Assembly: GCA_035541995.1 (NCBI GenBank)
Contig: DATKMG010000548.1
Span: forward strand, 1 to 15,676
Reading direction: 5' to 3'
Origin: DATKMG01 sp035541995
GTDB lineage: Bacteria; Acidobacteriota; Terriglobia; Versatilivoradales; Versatilivoraceae
Length of the DNA stretch: 15,676 nucleotides
Position numbers and translations under genes: made by a program
Shown: positions 1-8,302 of the stretch, piece by piece
Numbering within the stretch: the first letter of the stretch is position 1
How the letters are laid out: every line of letters starts with the position of its first letter
Notes under the pieces: model-generated
Told to the model about the DNA's origin: nothing
Seen by the model: only the letters and a program-made list of their open reading frames with translations
Database searches by the model: none

Positions 1-887
1 CCCCATATTACCATAATAGGGGGCTTTCAGAACCAGTTCTAATAAGCTTTGGTGCACAAGTCCGCCTTTTCTCCGGTACTCGTAAGCAAGAAACTCTTTT
101 TACTTCAAAAGAATACAGGTATCGACTCCATTTGACTCTCAGAGGTAGAAAGTGGTAGTTTGGCTGTTGCATTCCTGATGTCTGAAAGAATGGCATAGGG
201 CTCTGGGTTTAGGGACTGGTCCCTCAATTATTGTTCGGGGTTCGGCCGAAAAACGGCCGCCCCCCGAACACCGGTGCTGCGCTTTCGCTCCGGCGCGCTT
301 AGAATCTTCCGGATTTTACAGGGCGGTCAGCGCGACCGTGGAATTGAAGAAAATCGAATCGGCCGCCCCCGAACCAGCGCGCTCGAGCGAATCTCGTCCC
401 CTCGGCCTCGCGCCCCCCTATAGCGGCTTAATCACGGACAGGCTCAAGAGTCGGCCGGGGGGTCTCCTCCTCGGTCCGAGATCGCTCAGCGCCGGTGATG
501 GAGGGACTACATTAAAGCTTTCAGTGAGCGTATTACAAGCTTCCGTCGCCTTGGGCCTGGAAAACAGTCGATATTGAACCAATAAACCTTCCAAGTCAAT
601 TCCTCTGTGTCATAATATCCACGCGTAACCAGATACTGATTGTGCCACATCCTGGTCGGCTACTGGCCGTCCTTGGCGATTCGGGATGACACTATGAGAT
701 GTCCGAAAATCTCTTGCGGTTATCTTGGAGGATACCTACGACTACATGCCGGAAAGCCAAAATGGGATTTAGAAGAAGTGTACCTCGAATCATAATAACC
801 GATGCGTCCGACTTCACCGCAAGCCAATCTGAGGGAAACTTACCTCAATCTGCCTACTTCTACGAGTGCCTGAGGGAGATTTTTACC
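1..887. other. Long stretch without a convincing gene
   Basis: No reading frame here has recognisable protein features. The open frames at 8-196 (minus) and 338-577 (plus) have low-complexity or arginine/proline-rich translations with no domain, and neither has a good ribosome binding site. Composition changes within the stretch: the first 200 bases are fairly AT-rich, while about 230-520 is strongly GC-rich and hairpin-forming. I looked for tRNA, tmRNA and RNase P signatures in the GC-rich part and did not recognise any. It may hold the promoter of the exported protein that begins at 888, but I cannot point to a clear -35/-10 pair. Confidence 0.5.
233..269. repeat. Strong GC-rich inverted repeat (hairpin)
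   Basis: Two 16-base arms (233-248 and 254-269) flank a loop of five A residues. The left arm reads GTTCGGGGTTCGGCCG. The right arm is its inverse complement except for two central mismatches, giving 14 of 16 pairs, mostly G-C. No T tract follows on either strand, so it is not a classical intrinsic terminator. It could be a degraded terminator, a REP-like element or part of a structured RNA. Confidence 0.7.
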
Positions 888-2366
888 ATGAGGATTCAAT
901 CATTCATTTCTTGGAGCTTTGGCGATGGGCAATTGCGAACTCAACGCCGGAGATTCAAGAGATATGGAGGCGAAAAGGCTCGGCTTCCTTCGTCGGTACT
1001 TGCCGGTCGCTTCTTTTTGTTGTGGGGGTCGCTCGCCATAACAGCATTGCTTTTCGGACCAGATCTCGCCGCCGCGCAAGAAACTGTAACAGACCCACCC
1101 CTAGCCGATTCCCAGAACCCGACTGGGTTGACTACTGGCGATGCCCAAATGTGTCCTCTTCGCCAGGGAAGTCTGCTGGTCGTGACCCTTTCTAAGCCTT
1201 TACGGTGGGCGGAGTGGCATCCGGGATCTCTGATCGAAGGCCAATTTCTTCGACCGGCTTACTCGGGCGGTCAGATCGTCATCCCGTCGAAGAGCCAACT
1301 GATTCTGGAAATTGATCATGTTACTGCCGAACGGGTCAAGGATCGGCAAGCTCAGCACTGGCCGGCAAGAATGTCCAATTCCATTTCCTCCCTGGTGCAA
1401 AGAGAATACTCCCATTCGGTCGCTTTCAGATCGGCAAGGGTCATAATGCCTTCGGGGAATGAGACCCGACTGCATGTTTCCCTGGTGTCTGCAGGGGAAA
1501 GAACCCCAGCCCGAGCCCGAAAGAAAACCTCCCCCAATCCCGGCGCGGATATGGAGATGAAAACGGCGGCACCCGACAACCCCGGGCGACATTCACAGTT
1601 GATTGTTCGGCTGGAGGAGCAAGTTAATTTCCCAGTGCGATGTTCGGAATCCGGTTTAGGGATTGGATCTCCAACGGAGCGGACCAAGGTCCCTGCAGGA
1701 ACCCAGGCAAGACTTCTACTTCTCACAGAATTGTGCGCATCGAGGAATCATGCGGGCGATTCCTTTCGAGCCCAGCTTATGGAGCCCATTTGGCTTGATA
1801 GCCGGATAGGTGTGCCAGAAGGGAGTATGTTTGAAGGCCAGGTCACGAAGTCCATCGCTCCGCGCTGCCTCAATCGGGGAGGTCGCCTTCACCTGGACTT
1901 TCGCAGGTTGATCCTGCCTTCCGGATCCACAGTTGAAATCTCGGCTTCCTTGAACGGGGCTGAGAGCGATATAAAGTCACAACTGAACCTTGATATCGAA
2001 GGTGACCTGAGTGCAGGCAGACAGGGCAAAGTGGCGCTGCTGGTCCATCTCGGAATCTCCTGGCTTGCCGGAAAGGTGGTGGATGATCTGATCGAAGAAG
2101 GGATTAAGTGGGGCGCCAGTTCGGTTAGCGCAGCGACTGCCGCAACGGTTGCCCGGTATTTCGGAATTGGGACCGGCGTGGCCCTCATGGTTCTGCAACA
2201 CGGTAAGGACACACGCCTGTCACAGTATGCTGAACTCCAGGTCATATTCAACCGCCCCGTCTTCCTGGGTCCTTCAAACCTCGGTGTCGAGAAAGGACAA
2301 TTCGAGGAAACCCAGAAAATGGAATCTCAAGCAAAGAATGTCTGCCGGACGGCCTCTTTAAATTGA
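888..2366 (+). CDS. Large exported protein with two related beta-rich domains, function unknown
   Basis: A 492-residue protein. I chose ATG 888 over the in-frame upstream start at 699 because GAGGGAGA lies about 8-10 bases before it and the extra 63 residues look non-coding. The N-terminus is a long basic segment (about residues 18-42) followed by a hydrophobic stretch (about 42-63) ending LAAAQE, so export by a signal peptide or a membrane anchor is likely. Two segments, about 95-200 and 268-355, share a pattern: start of a strand, a PGxxxxGQ/GDSFRAQL motif, then IPSKS or VPEGS, and a final LPSG/MPSG strand. This arrangement recalls the VirB10/TrbI-like fold and lineage-specific acidobacterial exported proteins. 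A Gly/Ala-rich hydrophobic region follows (about 383-440). The specific function is unknown. It stands alone: no same-strand gene is close downstream. Confidence 0.72.
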   Translation: MRIQSFISWSFGDGQLRTQRRRFKRYGGEKARLPSSVLAGRFFLLWGSLAITALLFGPDLAAAQETVTDPPLADSQNPTGLTTGDAQMCPLRQGSLLVVTLSKPLRWAEWHPGSLIEGQFLRPAYSGGQIVIPSKSQLILEIDHVTAERVKDRQAQHWPARMSNSISSLVQREYSHSVAFRSARVIMPSGNETRLHVSLVSAGERTPARARKKTSPNPGADMEMKTAAPDNPGRHSQLIVRLEEQVNFPVRCSESGLGIGSPTERTKVPAGTQARLLLLTELCASRNHAGDSFRAQLMEPIWLDSRIGVPEGSMFEGQVTKSIAPRCLNRGGRLHLDFRRLILPSGSTVEISASLNGAESDIKSQLNLDIEGDLSAGRQGKVALLVHLGISWLAGKVVDDLIEEGIKWGASSVSAATAATVARYFGIGTGVALMVLQHGKDTRLSQYAELQVIFNRPVFLGPSNLGVEKGQFEETQKMESQAKNVCRTASLN

Positions 2367-2466
2367 CCCTATAAGCCAGGCTTCGTCATTCTGTATATCG
2401 CACGAATTCGATCCGAGTTTGCTTTTGTGCAATTGGCATCACACAGACTGTATGGACCTCGTTGAC

Positions 2467-2672
2467 TGACACCCCGAAATCCAGGATCTTCACCTTGTCT
2501 TCCGGGGCGATCTCCACGTTGCCAGGCTTCAGGTCTCGATGGATGACCCCTTTCTCGTGGGCGTACTCCAATGCTTCCGCTATTTGTTGAGCAATTGGAA
2601 GGGCTTCGTCGAGTGGGATCGGTCCCTGAGCGATCCTATCAGCCAGTGTCGCCCTTCCACCAATTCCAGCTT
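2467..2672 (-). pseudogene. Ser/Thr protein kinase fragment (PknB-type), frameshifted
   Basis: Read on the minus strand, about 62 codons (2652 down to 2467) encode the middle of a eukaryotic-type kinase domain: TLADRIAQG, then the catalytic loop HRDLKPGN, and ILDFG with the metal-binding Asp. The usual LVEG that precedes TLADRI is present but in the next frame, at 2652-2672. The junction is consistent with loss of one base near 2650-2654, since GGG CCG ACA would restore LVEGPTLAD. After DFG the similarity stops (VSVNEVH instead of a DFGLAK continuation). The ATP-binding lobe, activation segment and C-lobe are all absent, so this is a gene remnant and cannot be an active kinase. 2673-2923 shows no further kinase sequence and no other gene that I recognise. 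Confidence 0.75.
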
Positions 2673-2923
2673 CTTGGCATTTAGGCCGGATTTTCGGGGT
2701 CGATGCTGCACTGTCGCTAACTGCCTCTCTACCCACCTTGACGCCCTCATCTCCGTTCCCGCACCAATTCTTATCTCGTGCGACGGCGCCTATGTTGCCC
2801 AACCCGTCCGAGGTGCTTTTCGGGATCGGCGACTTCTCGGTCTAGACCCTTCCAGCAGCGTGTGATAAACTGCCGCTGTTTCCTTGGGGAATCCCACACA
2901 CCAACGAGATAAAGGTGATTACC

Positions 2924-3328
2924 ATGCGCCATGCGCTATTTGCAGCCTTCGTCACGTGCCTCTCGTCGTACGCCGCCGCTGGCGTCGAAGAACCCACAGG
3001 GCCCGCCGGAGGGAAGATCATCTTCCGGCAGGTGTGTGCGACCTGCCACGGGACGGACGCCCGCGGAAGGGGCCCGGTCGCAAGAAGCCTCAAAACGCCG
3101 CCGGCCGACCTGACTAGGATTGCCACGCGACGAGGTGGCACCTTCCCCGCGGATAAAATTGCGACCTTTATCGACGGCCGCAAGGACATCGCTGCGCACG
3201 GTTCCCGCGAGATGCCGGTGTGGGGGGAGAGCCTCGCACAGGCAGTGAATAACAAGGACACGCGCGAGAGACGCATCGAGCAAGCGATCCATATGCTAGT
3301 GCAGTACCTGGAGACGCTCCAGAAGTAG
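2924..3328 (+). CDS. Small exported c-type cytochrome (class I-like)
   Basis: A 134-residue protein with a short Sec signal peptide (MRHALFAAFVTCLSSYAAAG). ATG 2924 was preferred to GTG 2915 because AAAGG lies 8 bases before the ATG and the GTG overlaps that site. Haem-binding motif CATCH covers residues 38-42. The probable distal ligand is Met97 in REMPVWG, the usual position in single-haem cytochromes of the cbb3/class I Pfam groups. The mature protein would be periplasmic, carrying electrons or forming a subunit of a dehydrogenase or oxidase. The flanks are a kinase remnant and a transposase remnant, with no oxidoreductase partner nearby, so its partner cannot be told from context. One haem only. 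Confidence 0.9.
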   Translation: MRHALFAAFVTCLSSYAAAGVEEPTGPAGGKIIFRQVCATCHGTDARGRGPVARSLKTPPADLTRIATRRGGTFPADKIATFIDGRKDIAAHGSREMPVWGESLAQAVNNKDTRERRIEQAIHMLVQYLETLQK

Positions 3329-3863
3329 CGCGCCGCCTATCAAGTTACCGGCACAATTACCTTCCTCGCACACCCTGCTGATGCACTGCTGGACGACTCA
3401 TCTGTACGAGCCCGCATTGCCATCCCTAGCGTATGTGGGCGGGTGGGCGGGCTTGCCGAGCGAGTGCCCGAATGACGGGCGATTCGGAAGTTGGGCTATT
3501 TAAGAGCCATGGACCACCGGCTTGTTCCTCCCTAACGCCGTAGCGTTTACAGATTCACATGAGCGAAAAGCTTACTAATTGTTGAAACGAAGGCGAAAAA
3601 AAGCGGAATTGTGACCCTCGGGGGGGGCTGCCTTTAGAAAGGAAAGGTCAGGCGATTCTCTCGTTCAGGATTGCGCTATGTAGCTTTTTCCGCCGGCACA
3701 ACTCTCATCGAGCAGAATCCTTCAAAACGAAGTCGCCGGCTTCAAATGGCTTGCAAGCGACACCAGATCGCCTGGCTCATGAAGGATGGACGCTACTTGG
3801 CGCGTGTCGTTGATGGCGAGGTGAATCTGCTCGCCCATCGGGCGGGTGAATGGACCCGCATGT
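3329..3863. other. Intergenic stretch before the transposase remnant
   Basis: I see no supported gene here. A frame open from 3671 gives a translation with no recognisable domain and collides with the transposase reading frame. There is a GTGGGCGG-type short direct repeat near 3435-3450 and a run of seven or more G near 3620. No clear IS terminal inverted repeat was found. Confidence 0.4.
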
Positions 3864-4226
3864 GTCTATGGTCAAGTGATCAAGACGCGCCGGATTGCTC
3901 GGGTGGTCAGAGTAGAGCGCAAAGCCCTGATTGGAGCCGGACGATTGAGACAAGCTTTACTGGATTCAGAGGATTCAGAGACACTGAACACCTCGTTTGT
4001 GGAACGGCTGAATCTCACGCTCCGGCAGAGCTCAGCATATCTGGGTCGTCGAACATTAGGTCAGGCTCGGTGGAAGCCGTGTCTCGAAGATCACATGGAA
4101 CTGCGGCGCTGCCACTATAACTTCGTGAGGCCACACGCAGCATTAAAGTTCGGGCAGGAAGTCAGGACGCCGGCCATGCAGGCTGGGTTGACCAACAAGC
4201 AGCTAACGTTCAGGGAGATTTTCTTC
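3864..4226 (+). mobile_element. DDE transposase remnant (IS1-like), C-terminal part only
   Basis: From VYGQVIKTRR onward, about 120 codons read as the C-terminal part of a DDE transposase. They include NTSFVERLN, where the Glu is the probable third catalytic residue as in IS1-type enzymes, then HYNFVRPHAALKFG and RTPAMQAGLTNKQLTFREIFF. The frame is closed by an in-frame TGA at 3822, and no zinc-finger/HTH part or first two Asp residues can be found upstream. The frame stays open to 4370, but similarity ends near 4226. The element is therefore truncated and inactive. IS family is judged from motifs only, so IS1-like is tentative. No terminal inverted repeats or target duplication could be recognised. 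Confidence 0.75.
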
Positions 4227-4574
4227 TCAGCGATGCATAATTTGGGGCTGCGAATGAGCACGCGGGTGTTCTTCAACTCTGTCTTGTGGCCCAGACTGGA
4301 CAATTCGAATATCTCTCTAAAGCGGCGGAACAAAACTGGATGGCGGAAGCACCCCAACATCTGCCAATGAGTAACAGCAAAGCAGAGAGCTGTTCCTGGA
4401 AGTTCAAGGATGAACGGGGGACAGCCTCGGCGGGCGGAATCAAACTTTACCTCTGGCAATCGAGAAATCTACCAACATGGTCAATGGGGGCGCTCACTTG
4501 GCGAACTCGGTACGAAAGGCCAGCCGGAAAGAAAAACCTGCTTTCGGGGTAGCTTTGGGCTTTACCACTTGCCC

Positions 4575-4586
4575 ATATCGCGATAT
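4575..4586. promoter_or_regulatory. Perfect 12-bp palindrome ATATCGCGATAT, possible operator
   Basis: A fully symmetric 12-mer lies 153 bases before the start of the thioredoxin fusion gene and just upstream of a TTGACA hexamer (4599-4604). The position would suit a regulator binding site, but no regulator is known for it. The rest of 4227-4739 shows no convincing gene. A second small dyad, TTCCCA...TGGGAA at 4642-4660, could form a leader hairpin. Confidence 0.35.
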
Positions 4587-4598
4587 AGTGAAACTAAA

Positions 4599-4627
4599 TT
4601 GACAATTTGAGAATGATCTCCGTTAAC
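4599..4627 (+). promoter_or_regulatory. Weak promoter candidate for the thioredoxin fusion gene
   Basis: A perfect -35 hexamer TTGACA (4599-4604) is followed after 17 bases by GTTAAC (4622-4627), which matches the sigma70 -10 consensus at only three of six positions. The leader to the GTG start at 4740 would be about 105 bases. The weak -10 keeps this tentative. Confidence 0.25.
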
Positions 4628-4739
4628 TGGGGGGTTCGAATTTCCCAAACACAATGGGAAGGGAGTCATACCTTTCCAGCTACCAGAGCCTAAAGATTGG
4701 GACATAGCCTTCTGGTTTCTTCAATATCCGGAGGTACTC

Positions 4740-6056
4740 GTGAGATTGCAAGTCGCCACTGCGATGTTAGCCGCATTTGCTTTAAGTTCCGCGCCTTTTT
4801 GTCTGCCCCATGTGCAACCCACAAGCCCATCGGTAGGCTTGGAACTCAGGGACCTATATGGCAGGTGGCAGAATCTCAGGAATTTCCAGGGCCGCATTGT
4901 CGTGCTCAATTTCTGGGCGCCATGGTGCGAGTACTGCCGAGAGAAGATGCCTTCCTTGAATAAAATCAAGAATCACTACCGAAAGGCACAAATACAAGTG
5001 ATAGGAGTTACGGTCGATGACCCGCAAATGAAGGGACAACCGAGAAACTTTAAACGGCCGCTAACTGTCAACTTCCCTCTGTGGGTGGGAGCAACATTGG
5101 AGGACATGCACCGATTCGGTTTTGGAGATGAGTTGCCTGCAACAGCCATCATTGACTCGGATGGTCAGATTGTTGCCCGCATGGTCGGTGCCATTGATGA
5201 CACCGACTTCAACAGACAAATTGATTGGCTTCTCTCTGATCGTAACGCTCCGCCGCCACTTACTTTTGCCCACGAGCCGGTAGTGCATGAACACAGCATT
5301 CCGTCCGAAACTCCTTCACACCCAGACCATAATAGTTATGTGGAAGGGCCAAGCAACCAAGGCGTCGCATCAATGGAGGCTGCTTCACTAGTGCCTTCTT
5401 GTGCACTTTGCCCAAGTCCGACGGTGAGTGGTGTGACCCAACAGGAGGACAATCGCTGGACATCCAGCATTCGTTTTGTTCCTGGATTGACTCATTCCAG
5501 TGTCCGTTTCACACTGGGCTACCAGTTTCTTCCACGGCTTTCCGGAGGTATCGCTGTCTATCCACGGCACTCGCCCTCTGCTAATTCGGGAAGCACGGGC
5601 TCCGGCACCGACCATAATCACGATGCGGTTTTTTCCACGGATGGCACAAGTCCGACGACCAGTTCAGGGTTCCAGCATACTCCTGTGAGGCCCTACGTCA
5701 ATTTTGTCGCTGTTACTGAGACCGAACGACGACCAGCGGTCATCCTGGGGACAAGCTCAGATCGCATCGACCTACCCTACGGCCAGGCGTTCTTTGCGAC
5801 AGTAGGCAAGAGTCTCTTTCGGGAAAACCACTTGTCGATTGCTCCTTATGTTGGAGCAAGCTATGGCACTTATGACGACCGGGTCAGGCCCATTGGCGGG
5901 TTGAACATCAACTTTACAAAGAATTTGTCTTCATTGACGATTTTTGACGGCGTTCACGCCCACCTTGTCTTTAACGTTCATGTTGGCCAGCATGGTTTTT
6001 CCTTCATACTGGTTGATAGCCGCAAGCCGGGCGCGAGTTATACTATCGTCTTCTGA
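4740..6056 (+). CDS. TlpA-like thioredoxin fused to a C-terminal beta-rich domain
   Basis: A 438-residue protein starting at GTG 4740, with GGAGG (4730-4734) five bases before it. Residues 1-25 form a signal peptide or lipoprotein-like leader. Residues about 33-165 are a TlpA/ResA-type thioredoxin fold with WAPWCEYC (active-site Cys63 and Cys66) and the cis-proline loop ELPATAIID (Pro133). Residues 172-235 form a linker rich in His, Pro and Ser with a second CxxC, CALC (221-224). Residues about 238-438 are built of alternating beta strands with Gly turns (RPYVNF, SIAPYVGASYG, PIGGLNINF, FDGVHAHLV) and end in Phe, resembling a small outer-membrane-type or YjbH-like beta domain. Predicted role: periplasmic thiol-disulfide exchange tethered to a beta-sheet module. 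The target is unknown. It is transcribed alone, convergent with regBA. Confidence 0.8.
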   Translation: MRLQVATAMLAAFALSSAPFCLPHVQPTSPSVGLELRDLYGRWQNLRNFQGRIVVLNFWAPWCEYCREKMPSLNKIKNHYRKAQIQVIGVTVDDPQMKGQPRNFKRPLTVNFPLWVGATLEDMHRFGFGDELPATAIIDSDGQIVARMVGAIDDTDFNRQIDWLLSDRNAPPPLTFAHEPVVHEHSIPSETPSHPDHNSYVEGPSNQGVASMEAASLVPSCALCPSPTVSGVTQQEDNRWTSSIRFVPGLTHSSVRFTLGYQFLPRLSGGIAVYPRHSPSANSGSTGSGTDHNHDAVFSTDGTSPTTSSGFQHTPVRPYVNFVAVTETERRPAVILGTSSDRIDLPYGQAFFATVGKSLFRENHLSIAPYVGASYGTYDDRVRPIGGLNINFTKNLSSLTIFDGVHAHLVFNVHVGQHGFSFILVDSRKPGASYTIVF

Positions 6057-6240
6057 CTGACTCTAAGTCTGGCTCAAAGGAGGAGGTTAGAGCTTGGTGT
6101 CGGGTTGGTCTGCCATCCCCACCATCCCTGCAAAGACAGCTTCGGCCTCGTCGCCTCCCCTTGGGTATGAGGGCGACCGGCGTCGCCGCTCAACCTACGG
6201 CTAGTCAAATAAATTTCCTCCGAGGAATGATGAATGTTCG

Positions 6241-6257
6241 GAACCACTCTGTGGTTC
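6241..6257. terminator. Hairpin between convergent genes, possible terminator
   Basis: GAACCAC (6241-6247), loop TCT and GTGGTTC (6251-6257) form a perfect 7-bp stem in the spacer between the thioredoxin fusion gene (plus) and regA (minus). A second dyad, TTCCTC-C-GAGGAA, is at 6215-6227. Neither is followed by a T tract, so efficient intrinsic termination is not shown. Confidence 0.3.
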
Positions 6258-6302
6258 ATTGGGGAGTCGACAATTCTGAAGCAATTCCTCTGTCATTCCT
6301 AT

Positions 6303-6851
6303 TCATACTTGCGGGGGGTACTTGGAAAGTTTTCGTTGCAGGGACCGGCGATGCAAGCCCAGGAGTTTGGCCGCCTGGGAGATGTTGCCGCCGCAATCCG
6401 TCAACACGCGCTGGATGTGCTCCCATTCCACTCGCGCCAGGCTTGGAACCATGTTGGGAGGAGGAGCGTCGTCCTGTAGCGAGTGTCGTAAGGTTTCATA
6501 TGTCGCAAGGATCTGGTCGACGTCGATCGGCTTGCTCAAGTAGTGGTCCGCCCCATAGCGAATGGCCTCCAGGGCGGTGGCAATGCTGCCGTATCCGGTC
6601 AACATGATGATGGTCACGGTGGCGTCCAGTTCCCGAAGGCTCCTGACCACATCCAGCCCTGACTCAGTCTGTATCCGTAGATCGACAATTGCCAGGTCGG
6701 GTCCGATCTCCCGGGCCGTCGCCAGCGCATCAAGGCATGTGGCCGCAGTGTGGGCTTCCCATCCGCGACGCTCAAAAGCGCGACGGAGTCGTTCACGAAA
6801 TACTCCATCGTCATCAACGATCAACGTTGCCGGTTTCTCTTTTTCCGTCAT
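6303..6851 (-). CDS. regA: Redox response regulator, RegA/PrrA/ActR family
   Basis: A 182-residue regulator reading right to left from ATG 6851; a TTG at 6857 is a possible alternative. The receiver domain covers about residues 8-122. It has the acidic triad in LIVDDD (13-15), phospho-acceptor Asp57 in AIVDLRI, Thr85 in MLTGYGS and Lys107 in YLSKP. A short linker containing four Pro residues follows (about 130-133). The C-terminus is a Fis-type HTH: EHIQRVL, then GGNISQAAKLLGLHRRSLQRKL. This architecture and length are those of RegA. The start lies 38 bases inside the end of the regB frame and has no clear ribosome binding site, so translational coupling is likely. Known members control respiration, oxidase and redox-carbon genes, which matches the divergent SCO/CcmH operon. 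Confidence 0.92.
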   Translation of the reverse strand: MTEKEKPATLIVDDDGVFRERLRRAFERRGWEAHTAATCLDALATAREIGPDLAIVDLRIQTESGLDVVRSLRELDATVTIIMLTGYGSIATALEAIRYGADHYLSKPIDVDQILATYETLRHSLQDDAPPPNMVPSLARVEWEHIQRVLTDCGGNISQAAKLLGLHRRSLQRKLSKYPPQV

Positions 6852-8154
6852 AATCAATCAGGGGTAATTCCAGGATGGCCCTAGTCCCGACACCCGCTTC
6901 TGACTCGAACACCAGGCTTCCTTCCAAACTCTCGGCAAACAAGCGAACCAGAAACGTCCCCAGGCCCAGGTGGCGCCCCGAACTCTTGGTCGTAAAGAAG
7001 GGTTCAGAGACCCGGGCCAATACCTCCTGGCTCATTCCAGTGCCCGAGTCTCGAACCACGAAATAAATTCGTCCAGAAGCACACTCGGCCGAGAGCGATA
7101 CGTCCTGTCCGGCCGGGCTTGAGTCGAACGCGTTCTTAACCAGCGCTGTGAGAGCTTGCCGGGTGGCATCAACCGGCAAGAGGACCTTGCCGTCTTGCAC
7201 TACTTGCGACCGGAACTGTTGTGCCTCGGCGTCCGTCAACCCGTCTTTGACTCCTTCGACAATTTTGTTTAGCTCGACAGGAACTGGAGACTCCCCCGTA
7301 AGCTCTGCTCCGCTGCCGCTCATCTGACGCAGAATGTGACCACACCGTTCCACTTCGCAACGAATCAACCAGGCATCCTCTGAAACGCCGACGTCACCGG
7401 AGACTTCTCTGGCGTAACGTTCCAGTTCGCGTGATGCCACCGCAATGGTTGCCAGAGGGGTGCCGAGTTCGTGCGCCGCACCGGCAGCCAGCCTGGCGAT
7501 GGATGCAAACAACTGGTGGCGTGCCAGCCGGTCTTGCAGCAAGAGAACCTCCTGCTCACGGGTCCTCAAAGCTTCTGACACTCTGCCGATAAAGACCGTC
7601 ACCATCAGGGTGGCAGCGGCGAAGGCGATCCACATTCCGAACAGGTGGATAGAAAACCCCTGGGTGACATGGTGGGCTTCGAGTGCCGGAATTCTCACAT
7701 GGATCCAAAACAAAAACCCAAAACCCAGGACTGAGAGGATTCCCAGGGCCCATGTCCACGGCTTGCTCAGGACCACCGCTGACAGAGTGATCTGAACCAA
7801 ATACAACAGGGTAAATGGATTGGCCGGGCCGCCAGACAAGGCCAGAACTGCGGTGAGGCACAGCGTGTCAAGCGTCAAAAACAGCCCCAAGGTCCGCCGC
7901 GCGCCAAACCTCATCGAGAATTGCTTCACCAGGAGGTTGCTTGTAGCCGTGATGGCCAAAGGCAGCGCCAGCCGCAGAAGCGGCAATTTGATGTGAAAGA
8001 TCAAACAGGCCAGCAAAATGAGAGCAGCCTGTCCGAAGAGCACACCATACCTGAGCTTCCCGATCCATGGTAGAGCCAGGCTGGGGGCCAGTTCACCGGC
8101 TGGCCGCAAATCGGGAGCAGACAGGTCGGGACGATCCGTCACGCAAATTCGCAT
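6814..8154 (-). CDS. regB: Redox sensor histidine kinase, RegB/PrrB family
   Basis: A 446-residue kinase from ATG 8154, preceded by AAGGA at a suitable distance. The N-terminal half has about six membrane segments (about 36-190). Between two of them lies GGPANPF (108-114), the conserved loop linked to ubiquinone sensing in RegB. The H-box AAHELGTPLA carries His228. Cys271 in VERCGHILRQMS sits where RegB has its redox-active cysteine. The ATPase domain follows with Asn341 (VKNAFD), VRDSGTGM (367-374), the EPFFTTK F-box (384-390) and GLGT (397-400). The kinase frame overlaps regA by 38 bases, so the two form one operon. RegB normally phosphorylates RegA when the quinone pool is reduced or oxygen is low. 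Complete, with no missing catalytic residue. Confidence 0.93.
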   Translation of the reverse strand: MRICVTDRPDLSAPDLRPAGELAPSLALPWIGKLRYGVLFGQAALILLACLIFHIKLPLLRLALPLAITATSNLLVKQFSMRFGARRTLGLFLTLDTLCLTAVLALSGGPANPFTLLYLVQITLSAVVLSKPWTWALGILSVLGFGFLFWIHVRIPALEAHHVTQGFSIHLFGMWIAFAAATLMVTVFIGRVSEALRTREQEVLLLQDRLARHQLFASIARLAAGAAHELGTPLATIAVASRELERYAREVSGDVGVSEDAWLIRCEVERCGHILRQMSGSGAELTGESPVPVELNKIVEGVKDGLTDAEAQQFRSQVVQDGKVLLPVDATRQALTALVKNAFDSSPAGQDVSLSAECASGRIYFVVRDSGTGMSQEVLARVSEPFFTTKSSGRHLGLGTFLVRLFAESLEGSLVFESEAGVGTRAILELPLIDYDGKRETGNVDR

Positions 8155-8285
8155 TCAGTCCTTGGTTTTTCGGGATCCGCTCGGGTTCCTTTGTCCGGCT
8201 GTCACCTGACACTGGGAATCCTTCATCCCTCTGGATGAGCTGTCGGCTGCTTCTCCAAGTGTCTCATAATTCCGAATACCGGGGG

Positions 8286-8302
8286 TGCGACAATTTGCCG
8301 CA
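8286..8302. promoter_or_regulatory. Candidate RegA/PrrA binding box
   Basis: The site reads TGCGACAATTTGCCGCA. On the minus strand this is GCGGC-N5-GTCGC inside T...A flanks, the arrangement described for RegA/PrrA boxes (also written GNGRC...GNCGC for RegR). It lies in the 310-bp spacer between regB and the TonB receptor gene, 133 bases from the regB start and directly upstream of a -35 element. That position would suit activation of the receptor operon and autoregulation of regBA. The match is by eye and from memory of the consensus. Confidence 0.6.

Noticed and set aside
338..577. 79-codon open frame in the GC-rich island
   Set aside because: No ribosome binding site, no recognisable domain and a Pro/Ser/Arg-biased translation typical of a random frame in GC-rich DNA.
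2842..3292. Long minus-strand frames opposite the cytochrome gene
   Set aside because: The plus strand holds a complete signal peptide, CATCH and MPVWG. The antisense frames are shadows of GC-rich coding sequence.
3671..4120. Open frame overlapping the transposase remnant in another frame
   Set aside because: Its residues show no transposase or other motif, while the overlapping frame carries clear transposase motifs from 3864.
4628..4646. GGGGGTTCGAATTTCCC, resembling a tRNA T-arm
   Set aside because: No acceptor stem, D-arm or anticodon arm can be built from the bases before it, and no CCA end follows. Two of the five stem pairs would be G-T.
6173..6186. GCGAC-N4-GTCGC inverted repeat, resembling a second RegA box
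   Set aside because: It lies between the 3' ends of two convergent genes, where no promoter is expected, and its spacer is four rather than five bases. A chance GC-rich dyad is more likely.
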